Source: Puniceicoccaceae bacterium (lineage in GTDB: Bacteria > Verrucomicrobiota > Verrucomicrobiia > Opitutales > Coraliomargaritaceae). Taken from it: a stretch of 64,000 nucleotides of DNA. The position numbers and the translations under genes were made by a program. A model generated the notes under the pieces. It saw only the letters and a program-made list of their open reading frames with translations. It ran no database searches and had not been told where the DNA came from. The DNA lies in assembly GCA_018402305.1 (NCBI GenBank), contig JAGYJE010000008.1, positions 1 to 64,000 on the forward strand, in the 5' to 3' direction. This document shows, one piece after another, positions 9,029 to 16,580 of the stretch; the first letter of the stretch is position 1, and the number at the start of each line of letters is the position of its first letter.

Positions 9029-10075
9029 ATGTCCTTTTCTCCTGAAGATCCACCCACGGGCACCGAATTTATTGAGCAAACTCTGGCCGCACCGGAAAAC
9101 GCCGAAGAGTCGGTCTTGCGCCCTCTGTCCTTTGATGACTTTGCCGGTCAGCCCAAAACTCTAGAGCGGCTCAAGGTCATGGTCGGTGCGGCCCGCGATC
9201 GGGGCGAACCACTTAATCACATCCTGCTAAGCGGCCCGCCGGGCCTCGGCAAGACCACCCTCTCCCTTATCCTCGGCAATGAAATGGGGACCAAGGTTAA
9301 CATCACCTCCGGTCCCGTTATTGATAAACCGGGCGATCTCGCCGGCCTGCTCACCAACCTGAACGAAGGCGACATCCTATTCATCGACGAAATCCACCGC
9401 ATCCCAAAAACTGTCGAAGAATATCTTTACTCCGCCATGGAGGACTTCCGTATCGACATTATGATCGATCAGGGTCCGAACGCCCGCAGCGTTCGGCTCA
9501 ACCTGCCCCGCTTCACTCTGCTCGGTGCCACCACACGCATGGGCCTGCTCACGGCTCCCCTGCGCAGCCGATTCACGCTGCAGTCGCGCCTCAACTACTA
9601 CGACCACGCCGTGCTCCAGGGCATCATCGAGCGCACTTGTGGTATCTTCGGCCTGCCATTTGAAAAGGAAGGCGCCGCCGAGATCGCCCGGCGCGCCAGG
9701 GGAACGCCACGCATTGCCAATAATTTGGTCAACTTCTGCCGCGACTACGCTCAGCAAAGGGGTAACGGCACCATCACCCAAGCCAGTGCGGCCGCCGCAC
9801 TGGAGCTGTTGGAGATCGACAAACGCGGTCTCGACGAGATGGACAAGCAAATCATGCGCGTCATGGCCGAAAACTACCGGGGCGGTCCCGTCGGCCTCGG
9901 CACCGTCGCAGTCGCTGTGGGCGAGGAATCCCATACCCTCGAAGAGGTCCACGAGCCCTTCTTGATTCAGGAAGGCTACCTGCAGCGCACCGCTCAGGGG
10001 CGCGTGCTCACTGAAAAAGGCTGGCGGATAATCGGCCTCGAGGCGCCTGGGGGCGCCCAGAGCGAATTACTCTGA
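9029..10075 (+). CDS. ruvB: Holliday junction branch migration helicase RuvB
   Basis: A 348-residue AAA+ motor that drives branch migration of Holliday junctions together with RuvA. Walker A is GPPGLGKTTL, Walker B is LFIDEIHR, and sensor 1 is LLGATTRMG. The C-terminal winged helix has the RNLV-like ARGTPRIANNLV and the family signature GLGTVAVAVGEE and EPFLIQEGYLQRTAQGR. The start at 9029 gives the normal length; the longer frame overlaps the glycyl-tRNA synthetase stop. No ruvA or ruvC is nearby. Confidence 0.96.
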   Translation: MSFSPEDPPTGTEFIEQTLAAPENAEESVLRPLSFDDFAGQPKTLERLKVMVGAARDRGEPLNHILLSGPPGLGKTTLSLILGNEMGTKVNITSGPVIDKPGDLAGLLTNLNEGDILFIDEIHRIPKTVEEYLYSAMEDFRIDIMIDQGPNARSVRLNLPRFTLLGATTRMGLLTAPLRSRFTLQSRLNYYDHAVLQGIIERTCGIFGLPFEKEGAAEIARRARGTPRIANNLVNFCRDYAQQRGNGTITQASAAAALELLEIDKRGLDEMDKQIMRVMAENYRGGPVGLGTVAVAVGEESHTLEEVHEPFLIQEGYLQRTAQGRVLTEKGWRIIGLEAPGGAQSELL

Positions 10076-10218
10076 CCACCTCCTCCAAACCATAAAGTAT
10101 TTACAAGCTTTGGGACTACTCAAATAACAGAACCAAAGAACACACTTCATTTTTATATTTTATAACATGGTAATAATTTTAGGATTGCACTGGGTGTTTT
10201 TCCTGAAAGATTAACTGG

Positions 10219-11355
10219 ATGAGAAGAATACTTAGAAGAAAAGATCCGGCGATTTACCATGCGATGAGCCGTATCGTGGGTGGGCAGATGCTTTTGGGTG
10301 ACCGTGAGAAGGAGGTGCTGCGGCGTCTGCTCTGGCGTGTGGCGGATTTTTCGGGGGTGGAGGTGCTGACCTACTCGATCATGTCGAACCACTTCCATGT
10401 GCTGGTACGGGTCCCGGAGAAGGACCGGCCGGTCTCGGATGCGGAGCTCCTGCGGCGCTTTAAGGTGCTCTACCCGAAGCCGACGCGGTATCAGACGGCG
10501 TCCTTTGCCCGATTGGAAACGGCTCTGCGGGAGGGGACGGAGGAAGCAGTAGCGGTGCGGGCGCAGCTATTGGCCCGGATGCATGATTTGTCTGAATTCA
10601 TGAAGACGCTGAAGCAGCGCTTTTCGATCTGGTATAACCGGAACCATGACAATCGGCTGGGGACCTTGTGGATGGACCGCTTTAAGAGCGTGTTGGTGGA
10701 GGGGAAGGGCAACCCTTTGCAGACGATGGCGGCCTATATCGACCTGAACCCGGTGCGGGCGGGGCTGGTGGAGGACCCAAAGGACTACCGCTGGTGCGGC
10801 TATGCGGAGGCGGTGGCGGGGCATCTGAAGGCCCAGCGGGGGTTGGAGGTGGTTTGGGCGACCTATGCGAGTGGCGGGATGCGGGATAGGGCTGGCGAGC
10901 TGCGGGATGCGGGATCCGGGATGCGTGATCAGGGAGGGGTGATACGGGGTGCGAGAGAGGGGATGCGGGGTGCGAGTCGCGGTGAGGCATCGACTCGGAT
11001 GAAGGCTGAGGCGGCAGCGCGTTTGAAGTCGGCTTTGGCGGCGCACCGGAGTTTGATCTTTGGGAAGGGAGCTTCGCCGTGGGATTGCCGGGGGAAGCGG
11101 ATTGACCGGGCGACGGCGGAGCGGGTCTTGAATGAGGAAGGGGGCGAGTTACCGATGTCGGTGGTCCTGCGCTGCCGGGTGCGTTATTTCACTGACGGTG
11201 CGGTGCTGGGCACGGCAGAGTTTGTGCGGGGCTACGCGGTGGCGTGGCAGGCGGGGCGTGGGCGACGGCATCCGATTGAGGTGCGATCGGCGCGGGGGGC
11301 GCCTTGGGGGGACATCGCGGTTATAAACGCTCTGCGGCGGGCGGTGTTTGGATAA
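10219..11355 (+). CDS. REP-associated tyrosine transposase (RAYT, Y1/IS200-like)
   Basis: A 378-residue protein of the TnpA_REP family. The HUH motif is in SIMSNHFHVLVRVP (His-hydrophobic-His), and the catalytic tyrosine region and RFSIWYNRNHDNRLGTLW plus DLNPVRAGLVEDPKDYRWCGY are diagnostic. Single-strand transposases of this group are linked to spread of REP palindromes. Between about residues 222 and 262 there is a low-complexity insertion rich in Gly, Arg and Met. It is encoded by GGGATGCG-type repeats that spread from 10870 to 10985 and is not part of the normal fold. REP-like hairpins occur at 43430-43458 and 44818-44923, but a link is only suggested. Confidence 0.87.
   Translation: MRRILRRKDPAIYHAMSRIVGGQMLLGDREKEVLRRLLWRVADFSGVEVLTYSIMSNHFHVLVRVPEKDRPVSDAELLRRFKVLYPKPTRYQTASFARLETALREGTEEAVAVRAQLLARMHDLSEFMKTLKQRFSIWYNRNHDNRLGTLWMDRFKSVLVEGKGNPLQTMAAYIDLNPVRAGLVEDPKDYRWCGYAEAVAGHLKAQRGLEVVWATYASGGMRDRAGELRDAGSGMRDQGGVIRGAREGMRGASRGEASTRMKAEAAARLKSALAAHRSLIFGKGASPWDCRGKRIDRATAERVLNEEGGELPMSVVLRCRVRYFTDGAVLGTAEFVRGYAVAWQAGRGRRHPIEVRSARGAPWGDIAVINALRRAVFG
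10870..10985. repeat. GGGATGCG-type degenerate repeat inside the RAYT gene
   Basis: The words GGGATGCGGGAT, GGGATGCG and GGGGTGCGAGAG recur irregularly on a strongly G-rich plus strand. The tract stays in frame and encodes Gly-Met-Arg and Gly-Ala-Arg words. It looks like a minisatellite expansion inserted within the coding sequence. Confidence 0.55.
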
Positions 11356-11416
11356 ATTGGTTTTGGTTAAAGGCTTCTTGGTTGACGAGCGGATGGGCTT
11401 AGTCACTTTCCGGGTC

Positions 11417-11893
11417 ATGGAATTATCGGATACTCAAAAAGCTACGATTACGCAATGGATACAGGAGGGACGCTCGCTCGCTGAGGTGCAGGGTCTTATT
11501 CGCGAAACGTTTGAACTTCCAATGACTTATATGGATGTTCGTTTTCTGGTTGATGACTTGGACATTGCGATGGCCGAAGCGGAACCGGAAGCTGAAGAAA
11601 AGCCAGCCAGCGATTCGACTGAGGGAGCGGCGGTAGAGGCTTCCGATCCGGAAATTGTCGACGACGGCGGGACGGGGTCGGTTTTAGTGGATGTGGATGC
11701 AATTATGCGACCGGGAGCTTTGGTCAGCGGAACGGTTCGGTTCAGCGATGGGGTGAGTCTTGGTTGGCAGTTGAGTGCTTCTGGTCAGCTAGGGTTGATC
11801 CCGGGGGATGATCCTGAGTATCGTCCGAATCCAGAGGATGTGCAGGCCTTCCAAGTGCAGTTGGAGGATGTGCTGCGCCAGAAAGGTTTCTGA
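11417..11893 (+). CDS. Hypothetical acidic protein
   Basis: A 158-residue protein when started at 11417; a start at 11348 would overlap the transposase end. I do not recognise a named domain. An N-terminal helical segment (SDTQKATITQWIQEGRSLAEVQGLIRE, residues about 3-29) resembles a small HTH-like region. A highly acidic linker (residues 50-90) follows, then a short beta-rich C-terminus (LVSGTVRFSDGVSLGWQLSASG). No signal peptide or membrane segment. Proteins of this shape are common as uncharacterised Verrucomicrobiota families, which is recall rather than a search result. Confidence 0.6.
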   Translation: MELSDTQKATITQWIQEGRSLAEVQGLIRETFELPMTYMDVRFLVDDLDIAMAEAEPEAEEKPASDSTEGAAVEASDPEIVDDGGTGSVLVDVDAIMRPGALVSGTVRFSDGVSLGWQLSASGQLGLIPGDDPEYRPNPEDVQAFQVQLEDVLRQKGF

Positions 11894-11936
11894 GCGGCCC
11901 AGGCGGCCCAGGCGACCCAGGCAACCTGATGCCGTG

Positions 11937-12815
11937 TCATGCCGAGTCTTTGGGGTCCAGCGCGTCGCGCAGGCCATCTCCGATGAAGTTTAGGGCGAAG
12001 ATGGTGAGCGAGAAAAAGATTGCCGGGAAAACGAGCATCCAGGGGTAGATGTCGAGTTTCACGGCACCTTCATTAATCAGAATGCCCCACGAGCTCATGG
12101 GAGGTTGCACGCCCAGGCCGAGAAAGCTGATAACTGACTCCAGCAGAATGACAGCCGGGATGGTGAGGGTTGAAAAAACAATGACCGGGCTGAGCAGATT
12201 GGGCAGGATGTGGCGAAGAAGGATGTGCGGTGTGGGTGCGCCAGCGGTGATGGATGCATCGACAAAGGTTTGTCGGCGCAAAGCTTTCGTTTGGCCCCGA
12301 ACAATCCGCGCCATGGTGAGCCATTCCACCGCTCCGATCGCAAGAAAGATAAGCAGGATGCTTCGGCCAAGAAGGACGGTTAGTAGAATCACGATAATTG
12401 TAAAGGGCAGCGCGTAGAGCATATCAACGAAACGCATCATAACGGCCTCGATGCGCCCGCCATGATAGCCGGCGACCATCCCGTAAATAACACCGATAAG
12501 CAGCGCCACCGCCGTAGCGGCAAAACCGACGCCGATGGAGATGCGCCCACCAGTGAGGGTTCTCACCAGCAGGTCGCGCCCAAGCTCATCGGTGCCGAAC
12601 CAATGTTGTGCGGAAGGCGCTTGAGCACCGTAGGCGAGTTGAGTGGTTTCGGGCGAGTAGGGGCTGAGGAATGGGCCGATAAGGCACAGCAGGGTGATTC
12701 CGACAAAGAGAACCCCACCGATTCGCGCCATCCGATTTGCGCGGAGGCGTTCCCAGGCATCGGCGCCGAGAGAGCGCGCTGTGCCAGTTAATGCTTCCCT
12801 TTCCAGCCTAGTCAT
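11937..12815 (-). CDS. Oligopeptide/dipeptide ABC transporter permease (OppC/DppC type)
   Basis: A 292-residue inner-membrane protein. It has an N-terminal OppC_N segment (RMARIGGVLFVGITLLCLIGP), a periplasmic HWFGTDELGRDLLVR motif diagnostic of OppC/DppC, and about six membrane spans. The EAA-type loop (VEWLTMARIVRGQTKALR) contacts the ATPase. It would form the import pore for peptides together with the OppB-type protein encoded upstream, which overlaps its start by eight bases. No ATPase or binding-protein gene is adjacent, so these must be encoded elsewhere. Confidence 0.93.
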   Translation of the reverse strand: MTRLEREALTGTARSLGADAWERLRANRMARIGGVLFVGITLLCLIGPFLSPYSPETTQLAYGAQAPSAQHWFGTDELGRDLLVRTLTGGRISIGVGFAATAVALLIGVIYGMVAGYHGGRIEAVMMRFVDMLYALPFTIIVILLTVLLGRSILLIFLAIGAVEWLTMARIVRGQTKALRRQTFVDASITAGAPTPHILLRHILPNLLSPVIVFSTLTIPAVILLESVISFLGLGVQPPMSSWGILINEGAVKLDIYPWMLVFPAIFFSLTIFALNFIGDGLRDALDPKDSA

Positions 12816-13725
12816 GACGGGTGCGCGGATTCATCCAGATTTGGATGAGGTCGACAAGGAGGTTAAAAAAGAGAATCAGCACTGCGTAGAAGAGCACGGT
12901 GCCCATGACCATGGTGTCATCCCGGTTGAAGGCCGAGTTGACGAAGAAGCTTCCCAGACCCGGAATAAAAAAGATGGTCTCAACCACAAATGAGCCGCTA
13001 ATTAATCCCGCCACAGCCGGACCCAAGTAAGCCACGACCGGGTTGAGGGCGGTGCGGAGGGAATGCCTTAGAACAACGATGCGTTCGCTTAGGCCTTTAG
13101 CTCGGGCTGTGCGAATGTAGTCCAGGCGCATAACATCGAGCATGCCGCTGCGGGCAAGGCGCGCGATGTAGGCGGCGTAAAAGAGCCCGAGGGTAATGGC
13201 GGGCAACACACGGTCGGTAGGATGGTTCCAGCCAAAGGGATTGAACCAGCCAAGCTGCATGCTAAAAACAAGAATAAGGATGGGACCAAGAACAAAGGAG
13301 GGGAGGCAAATGCCAAGCATCGCAAAACTCATGAGCGCACTTTCGCTCGGCCGCTTATGTCGTAGAGCCGCGAAGATTCCGATGGGTGTCCCAAGCGCAA
13401 TGGCGACCAACAAAGCGTAGAGCCCCAGCTCGAGGGAGACGGGGAAACTTTGGGCGATAATCTCGTCCACATCCCAGCCTGCGTATTTGTAAGAGGGTCC
13501 GAAGTCGCCCTGAAGACGTTGCCCGAGGAAGCGCAGGTATTGTTGGTGGACTGGCAAATCGAGGCCATAGTGGGCGTTAATTTGCGCCTCGACCTCTTCG
13601 CTGAGGTCTTTTTCCGTATCAAACGGCCCACCCGGGGTTAGCTGAAGGAGAATGAAGGTAGCCGTAGCGATGACCCAGAGAGTTGGAATAGCCTGAAGCA
13701 GGCGTCTGGCGATAAGCGTATACAT
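12808..13725 (-). CDS. Oligopeptide/dipeptide ABC transporter permease (OppB/DppB type)
   Basis: A 305-residue inner-membrane protein starting at the internal ATG (MYTLIARRLLQAIPTLWVI), which begins with the typical OppB first helix. The periplasmic GPSYKYAGWDVDEIIAQSFPVSLELG region and the EAA-like loop (LDYIRTARAKGLSE) fit the OppB/DppB family. It pairs with the downstream OppC-type gene. The 100-bp region up to the divergent protease gene probably carries promoters for both directions. Confidence 0.93.
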   Translation of the reverse strand: MYTLIARRLLQAIPTLWVIATATFILLQLTPGGPFDTEKDLSEEVEAQINAHYGLDLPVHQQYLRFLGQRLQGDFGPSYKYAGWDVDEIIAQSFPVSLELGLYALLVAIALGTPIGIFAALRHKRPSESALMSFAMLGICLPSFVLGPILILVFSMQLGWFNPFGWNHPTDRVLPAITLGLFYAAYIARLARSGMLDVMRLDYIRTARAKGLSERIVVLRHSLRTALNPVVAYLGPAVAGLISGSFVVETIFFIPGLGSFFVNSAFNRDDTMVMGTVLFYAVLILFFNLLVDLIQIWMNPRTRHD

Positions 13726-13825
13726 TCGGTTGAGCTCGTAAGTGAACAACTTCTGCAGGGAATCAAATCAATATTCTGCGAGTTTGGGTTGGCATTGAGT
13801 TCTATTTCGGGTTTGTTTGTAAAGT

Positions 13826-14764
13826 ATGCAACAAATTGTCGGAATTCTCCTCATTTGGCTCGTTTCAGGGGTGGCGGTACAGGCCATCCACTCGATTGAG
13901 TTGCAGAACGGCTCTATGTTGCGGGGTGAGATTGTTTTGGAGCGTCCCGACTTGATTTACGTGGATCTTGGCTTCGATTTGCTGGCCGTGCCGAGTGCAG
14001 CGGTTCTTGAGGTTGAGGCACTCGATCCTGTTGCTGACGGGTCGCGGAACCCCGCTGTCCGTGGCGGAGGCGATCAGAGACTCTATGACCTTGCCAGCGG
14101 ACAGGGTGTTCAAAGCATCCGTGACTGGGTCGACGAATTGGGGGAGGCCGTGGCGCTTATCCAGACCCCGACGGGGTTGGGTTCCGGCTTCGTAATTCAC
14201 AGAGACGGTTACGTCATAACCAATGATCATGTGATCGCCGGTGAAAACCGCATTTCGATCACAATTTTCAAAGAGGGTGCGAACGAGCTCTCGAAAGTGA
14301 CCTACGACAATGTGCGGATCATCGCGACCAGTTCGGAGCTTGATTTGGCACTGCTCAAAATTGAGACGGAAGCCGGACCCTTCACCACAGCCCCCCTGGC
14401 AGCTGCGGGAGGTGGTTTGCGTGAGGGGCAGAGCGTCTTTGCCATTGGCAGTCCGCTGGGGCTCGATCGGACCGTTTCGGAGGGCATCATCAGCGTGGCC
14501 AACCGGGTGATCAACGGGCGACTCTATCTGCAAACAACGACCCAGATCAATCCCGGCAACTCCGGCGGGCCACTGTTCAATCTTAAAGGTGAGGTTGTGG
14601 GCGTGAACAACATGAAAATCGCGGCGGTCGGTGCGGAGGGGCTGGGTTTTTCAATTTCTTCCGATACATTACGTTCCTTTATTGATAATCGCGACGCGTA
14701 CGCCTTCGATCCGCGGAATCCAAATGCCGGCTTCCGGTACATGAGTCCTCCGAAGACCAAATAA
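13826..14764 (+). CDS. Exported trypsin-like serine protease (S1C, DegP-like, no PDZ domain)
   Basis: A 312-residue protein with a signal peptide (GILLIWLVSGVAVQA). The chymotrypsin-fold triad is visible: His in TNDHVIAG, Asp in SELDLALLK and Ser in NPGNSGGPLF. An N-terminal 80-residue beta-rich segment replaces the usual DegP start. The protein ends soon after the protease domain, so no PDZ modules are present. It should act in the periplasm on misfolded or specific exported proteins. The next two genes are close behind (31 bp, then a 4-bp overlap), suggesting one operon. Confidence 0.87.
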   Translation: MQQIVGILLIWLVSGVAVQAIHSIELQNGSMLRGEIVLERPDLIYVDLGFDLLAVPSAAVLEVEALDPVADGSRNPAVRGGGDQRLYDLASGQGVQSIRDWVDELGEAVALIQTPTGLGSGFVIHRDGYVITNDHVIAGENRISITIFKEGANELSKVTYDNVRIIATSSELDLALLKIETEAGPFTTAPLAAAGGGLREGQSVFAIGSPLGLDRTVSEGIISVANRVINGRLYLQTTTQINPGNSGGPLFNLKGEVVGVNNMKIAAVGAEGLGFSISSDTLRSFIDNRDAYAFDPRNPNAGFRYMSPPKTK

Positions 14765-14795
14765 GCAGGCCACCCGCAGCCGGCATACCGTAATT

Positions 14796-16580
14796 ATGAC
14801 AAAAACACGAATCGCAATCTTTGCCGCAACGGGCCTGCTCGCTGCTACGGGTTGGTCCGCTCCCCTCAATTCCTACGTGGATGCATCCGTCGATCTGCAC
14901 CTTTCTTTTCGCAGCTTGGCAGAGACTCGCAGCGACTGGGCGGCGCATCCTCTGGCTGAATTGGTGGCCGACCCGGCATTGCAGAAATTCTTTGCACCAC
15001 TGCTGGAGGATGCCGACGCGTCAGAAGAAGAAGGCTTCACGGCCGTCATGGAAAACGAGTTCGGTTTAACATGGGAGGAACTTTTTGAGCTACTGCCTGG
15101 GCAGATCACGCTCTCCTTTTTTAATATGCCGGATTTGATTCTGCAGCGAGATGAGCGTCCGGAGCTTGTTATCATGGCCGAGTATGCGGGCGATGCCGAG
15201 CAGCTCGCTGAGCTCATGCAGGTGCAATTTGAGCGTAATGCGCTTGCACAAAAGGAAATCAATCCCGCGGTTGAGCACGTCATGGTCGAAGAGAGCTTCA
15301 TGGGAGAGACCCTGCACCTCGACGAAACCTTCGACGGTGAGCAGACCTACATCGAAGACGGCTACGCTCTGGTCGACGGGATCTTTATACTGGCGACTCC
15401 GGAGACGCGCCTGCGCTCGGCGGTCGAGGCCATCAAGGCCGATCCAGAGAGCCCGCTGGTTGATACAATTACCTATCAGCGCGCACGCGAAGAAGGCGGG
15501 CGTGGCGATCTATCGGTCTATCTGAATCTAGCATCGTTCCTACCGCCGCTCAATGAAGCATTGATGGAGCAAGCGATGGCTGGTGGGGCGGCCATGTTTG
15601 GGCTGAGTGGAAAGAGCCTGGACGCAGCGCTTTCACTGGAATCCATGCAGGCGCTCTTTTTTGATGTGGACTTGGTGGAAGCCGGGCTGAGCGCACACAG
15701 CGGTCTACTGTATCGGGAGAAGGCGGGACTCTTGAGTCTGATGGCTTACAAAGATGGGCCGCTGCCGCAGGCCGGGTATGTCCCGGCGGACATTTATTCA
15801 AGCTCGGTCTCGACAATAGATTTTGGGTCCATGCTGCGCCGACTGGAGGCTTTACTGGCCGGAGCCAGCCCCACCTTATCACCGATGCTTGACATGCAGT
15901 TGCAAAACCTGCGCTCGCAAACCGGGGTTGATCTGCGCAGCTCGATTCTGGAGAACTTAGGGAATTCGATGGTAAGTGTGGCTGTCTTGCCAGATGATCA
16001 GCGAGGTGTGGCAGCACTGGTTCAACCGGAACAGGTAATCGTGGTCGGCGTGCGGGATACGGAGGCGCTTTCCGGGGCGATTGAGGCCCTTATTGATCTG
16101 GTGCCGGGTGCGCGGGATCTGATTGAGGTGCAGCGTTTTGCCGGGCAAACCATCCACACGATACGCGGGCGCCCCGACCCGAATATGCCGGACGTGCAGG
16201 CCGGTGACCTGAGCTACGTGGTCACTCGATCGCAGTTCATTTTCAGTACCGGAACCCCCTCCCTGCTCAAAGAGGTTTTGACGCGGATGGAAACGGGTGC
16301 TACCGGGTTTTGGCAACAAGCGTCGACGGAGTTATTGTTTGAGCCAATCGCCCGAAATCGGGCGGTGTCGCGCTCCTACCTGGATTTGGAGAAAGTGGTG
16401 AAACCGCTCTTCCAGATGATCGTGCAAACCAGCCAGTTCGCGATGGGGGATAAGTCATTCAAGGCGAGTGATATCCCGGCAGGACTGCGGGTGCCTTTCG
16501 TTGGAGTGTCTGAGATGAATGAGGCGACAGACGGTTTCTTTCTACGTTCGCTCCTAATCAACCGGGAGGCAGTCAAGTGA
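14796..16580 (+). CDS. Large exported protein of unknown function
   Basis: A 594-residue protein with a signal peptide (AIFAATGLLAATGWSA) and no other membrane segment. The composition is Leu/Glu-rich with repeated alpha-beta units. It resembles the DUF3352-like class of exported proteins that contain phrases such as EDGYALVDGIFILATPE and GDLSYVVTRSQFIFSTG. I cannot assign a function. It is the middle gene of the protease/FG-GAP cluster, and its stop overlaps the following start by four bases, so joint expression is likely. Confidence 0.65.
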   Translation: MTKTRIAIFAATGLLAATGWSAPLNSYVDASVDLHLSFRSLAETRSDWAAHPLAELVADPALQKFFAPLLEDADASEEEGFTAVMENEFGLTWEELFELLPGQITLSFFNMPDLILQRDERPELVIMAEYAGDAEQLAELMQVQFERNALAQKEINPAVEHVMVEESFMGETLHLDETFDGEQTYIEDGYALVDGIFILATPETRLRSAVEAIKADPESPLVDTITYQRAREEGGRGDLSVYLNLASFLPPLNEALMEQAMAGGAAMFGLSGKSLDAALSLESMQALFFDVDLVEAGLSAHSGLLYREKAGLLSLMAYKDGPLPQAGYVPADIYSSSVSTIDFGSMLRRLEALLAGASPTLSPMLDMQLQNLRSQTGVDLRSSILENLGNSMVSVAVLPDDQRGVAALVQPEQVIVVGVRDTEALSGAIEALIDLVPGARDLIEVQRFAGQTIHTIRGRPDPNMPDVQAGDLSYVVTRSQFIFSTGTPSLLKEVLTRMETGATGFWQQASTELLFEPIARNRAVSRSYLDLEKVVKPLFQMIVQTSQFAMGDKSFKASDIPAGLRVPFVGVSEMNEATDGFFLRSLLINREAVK

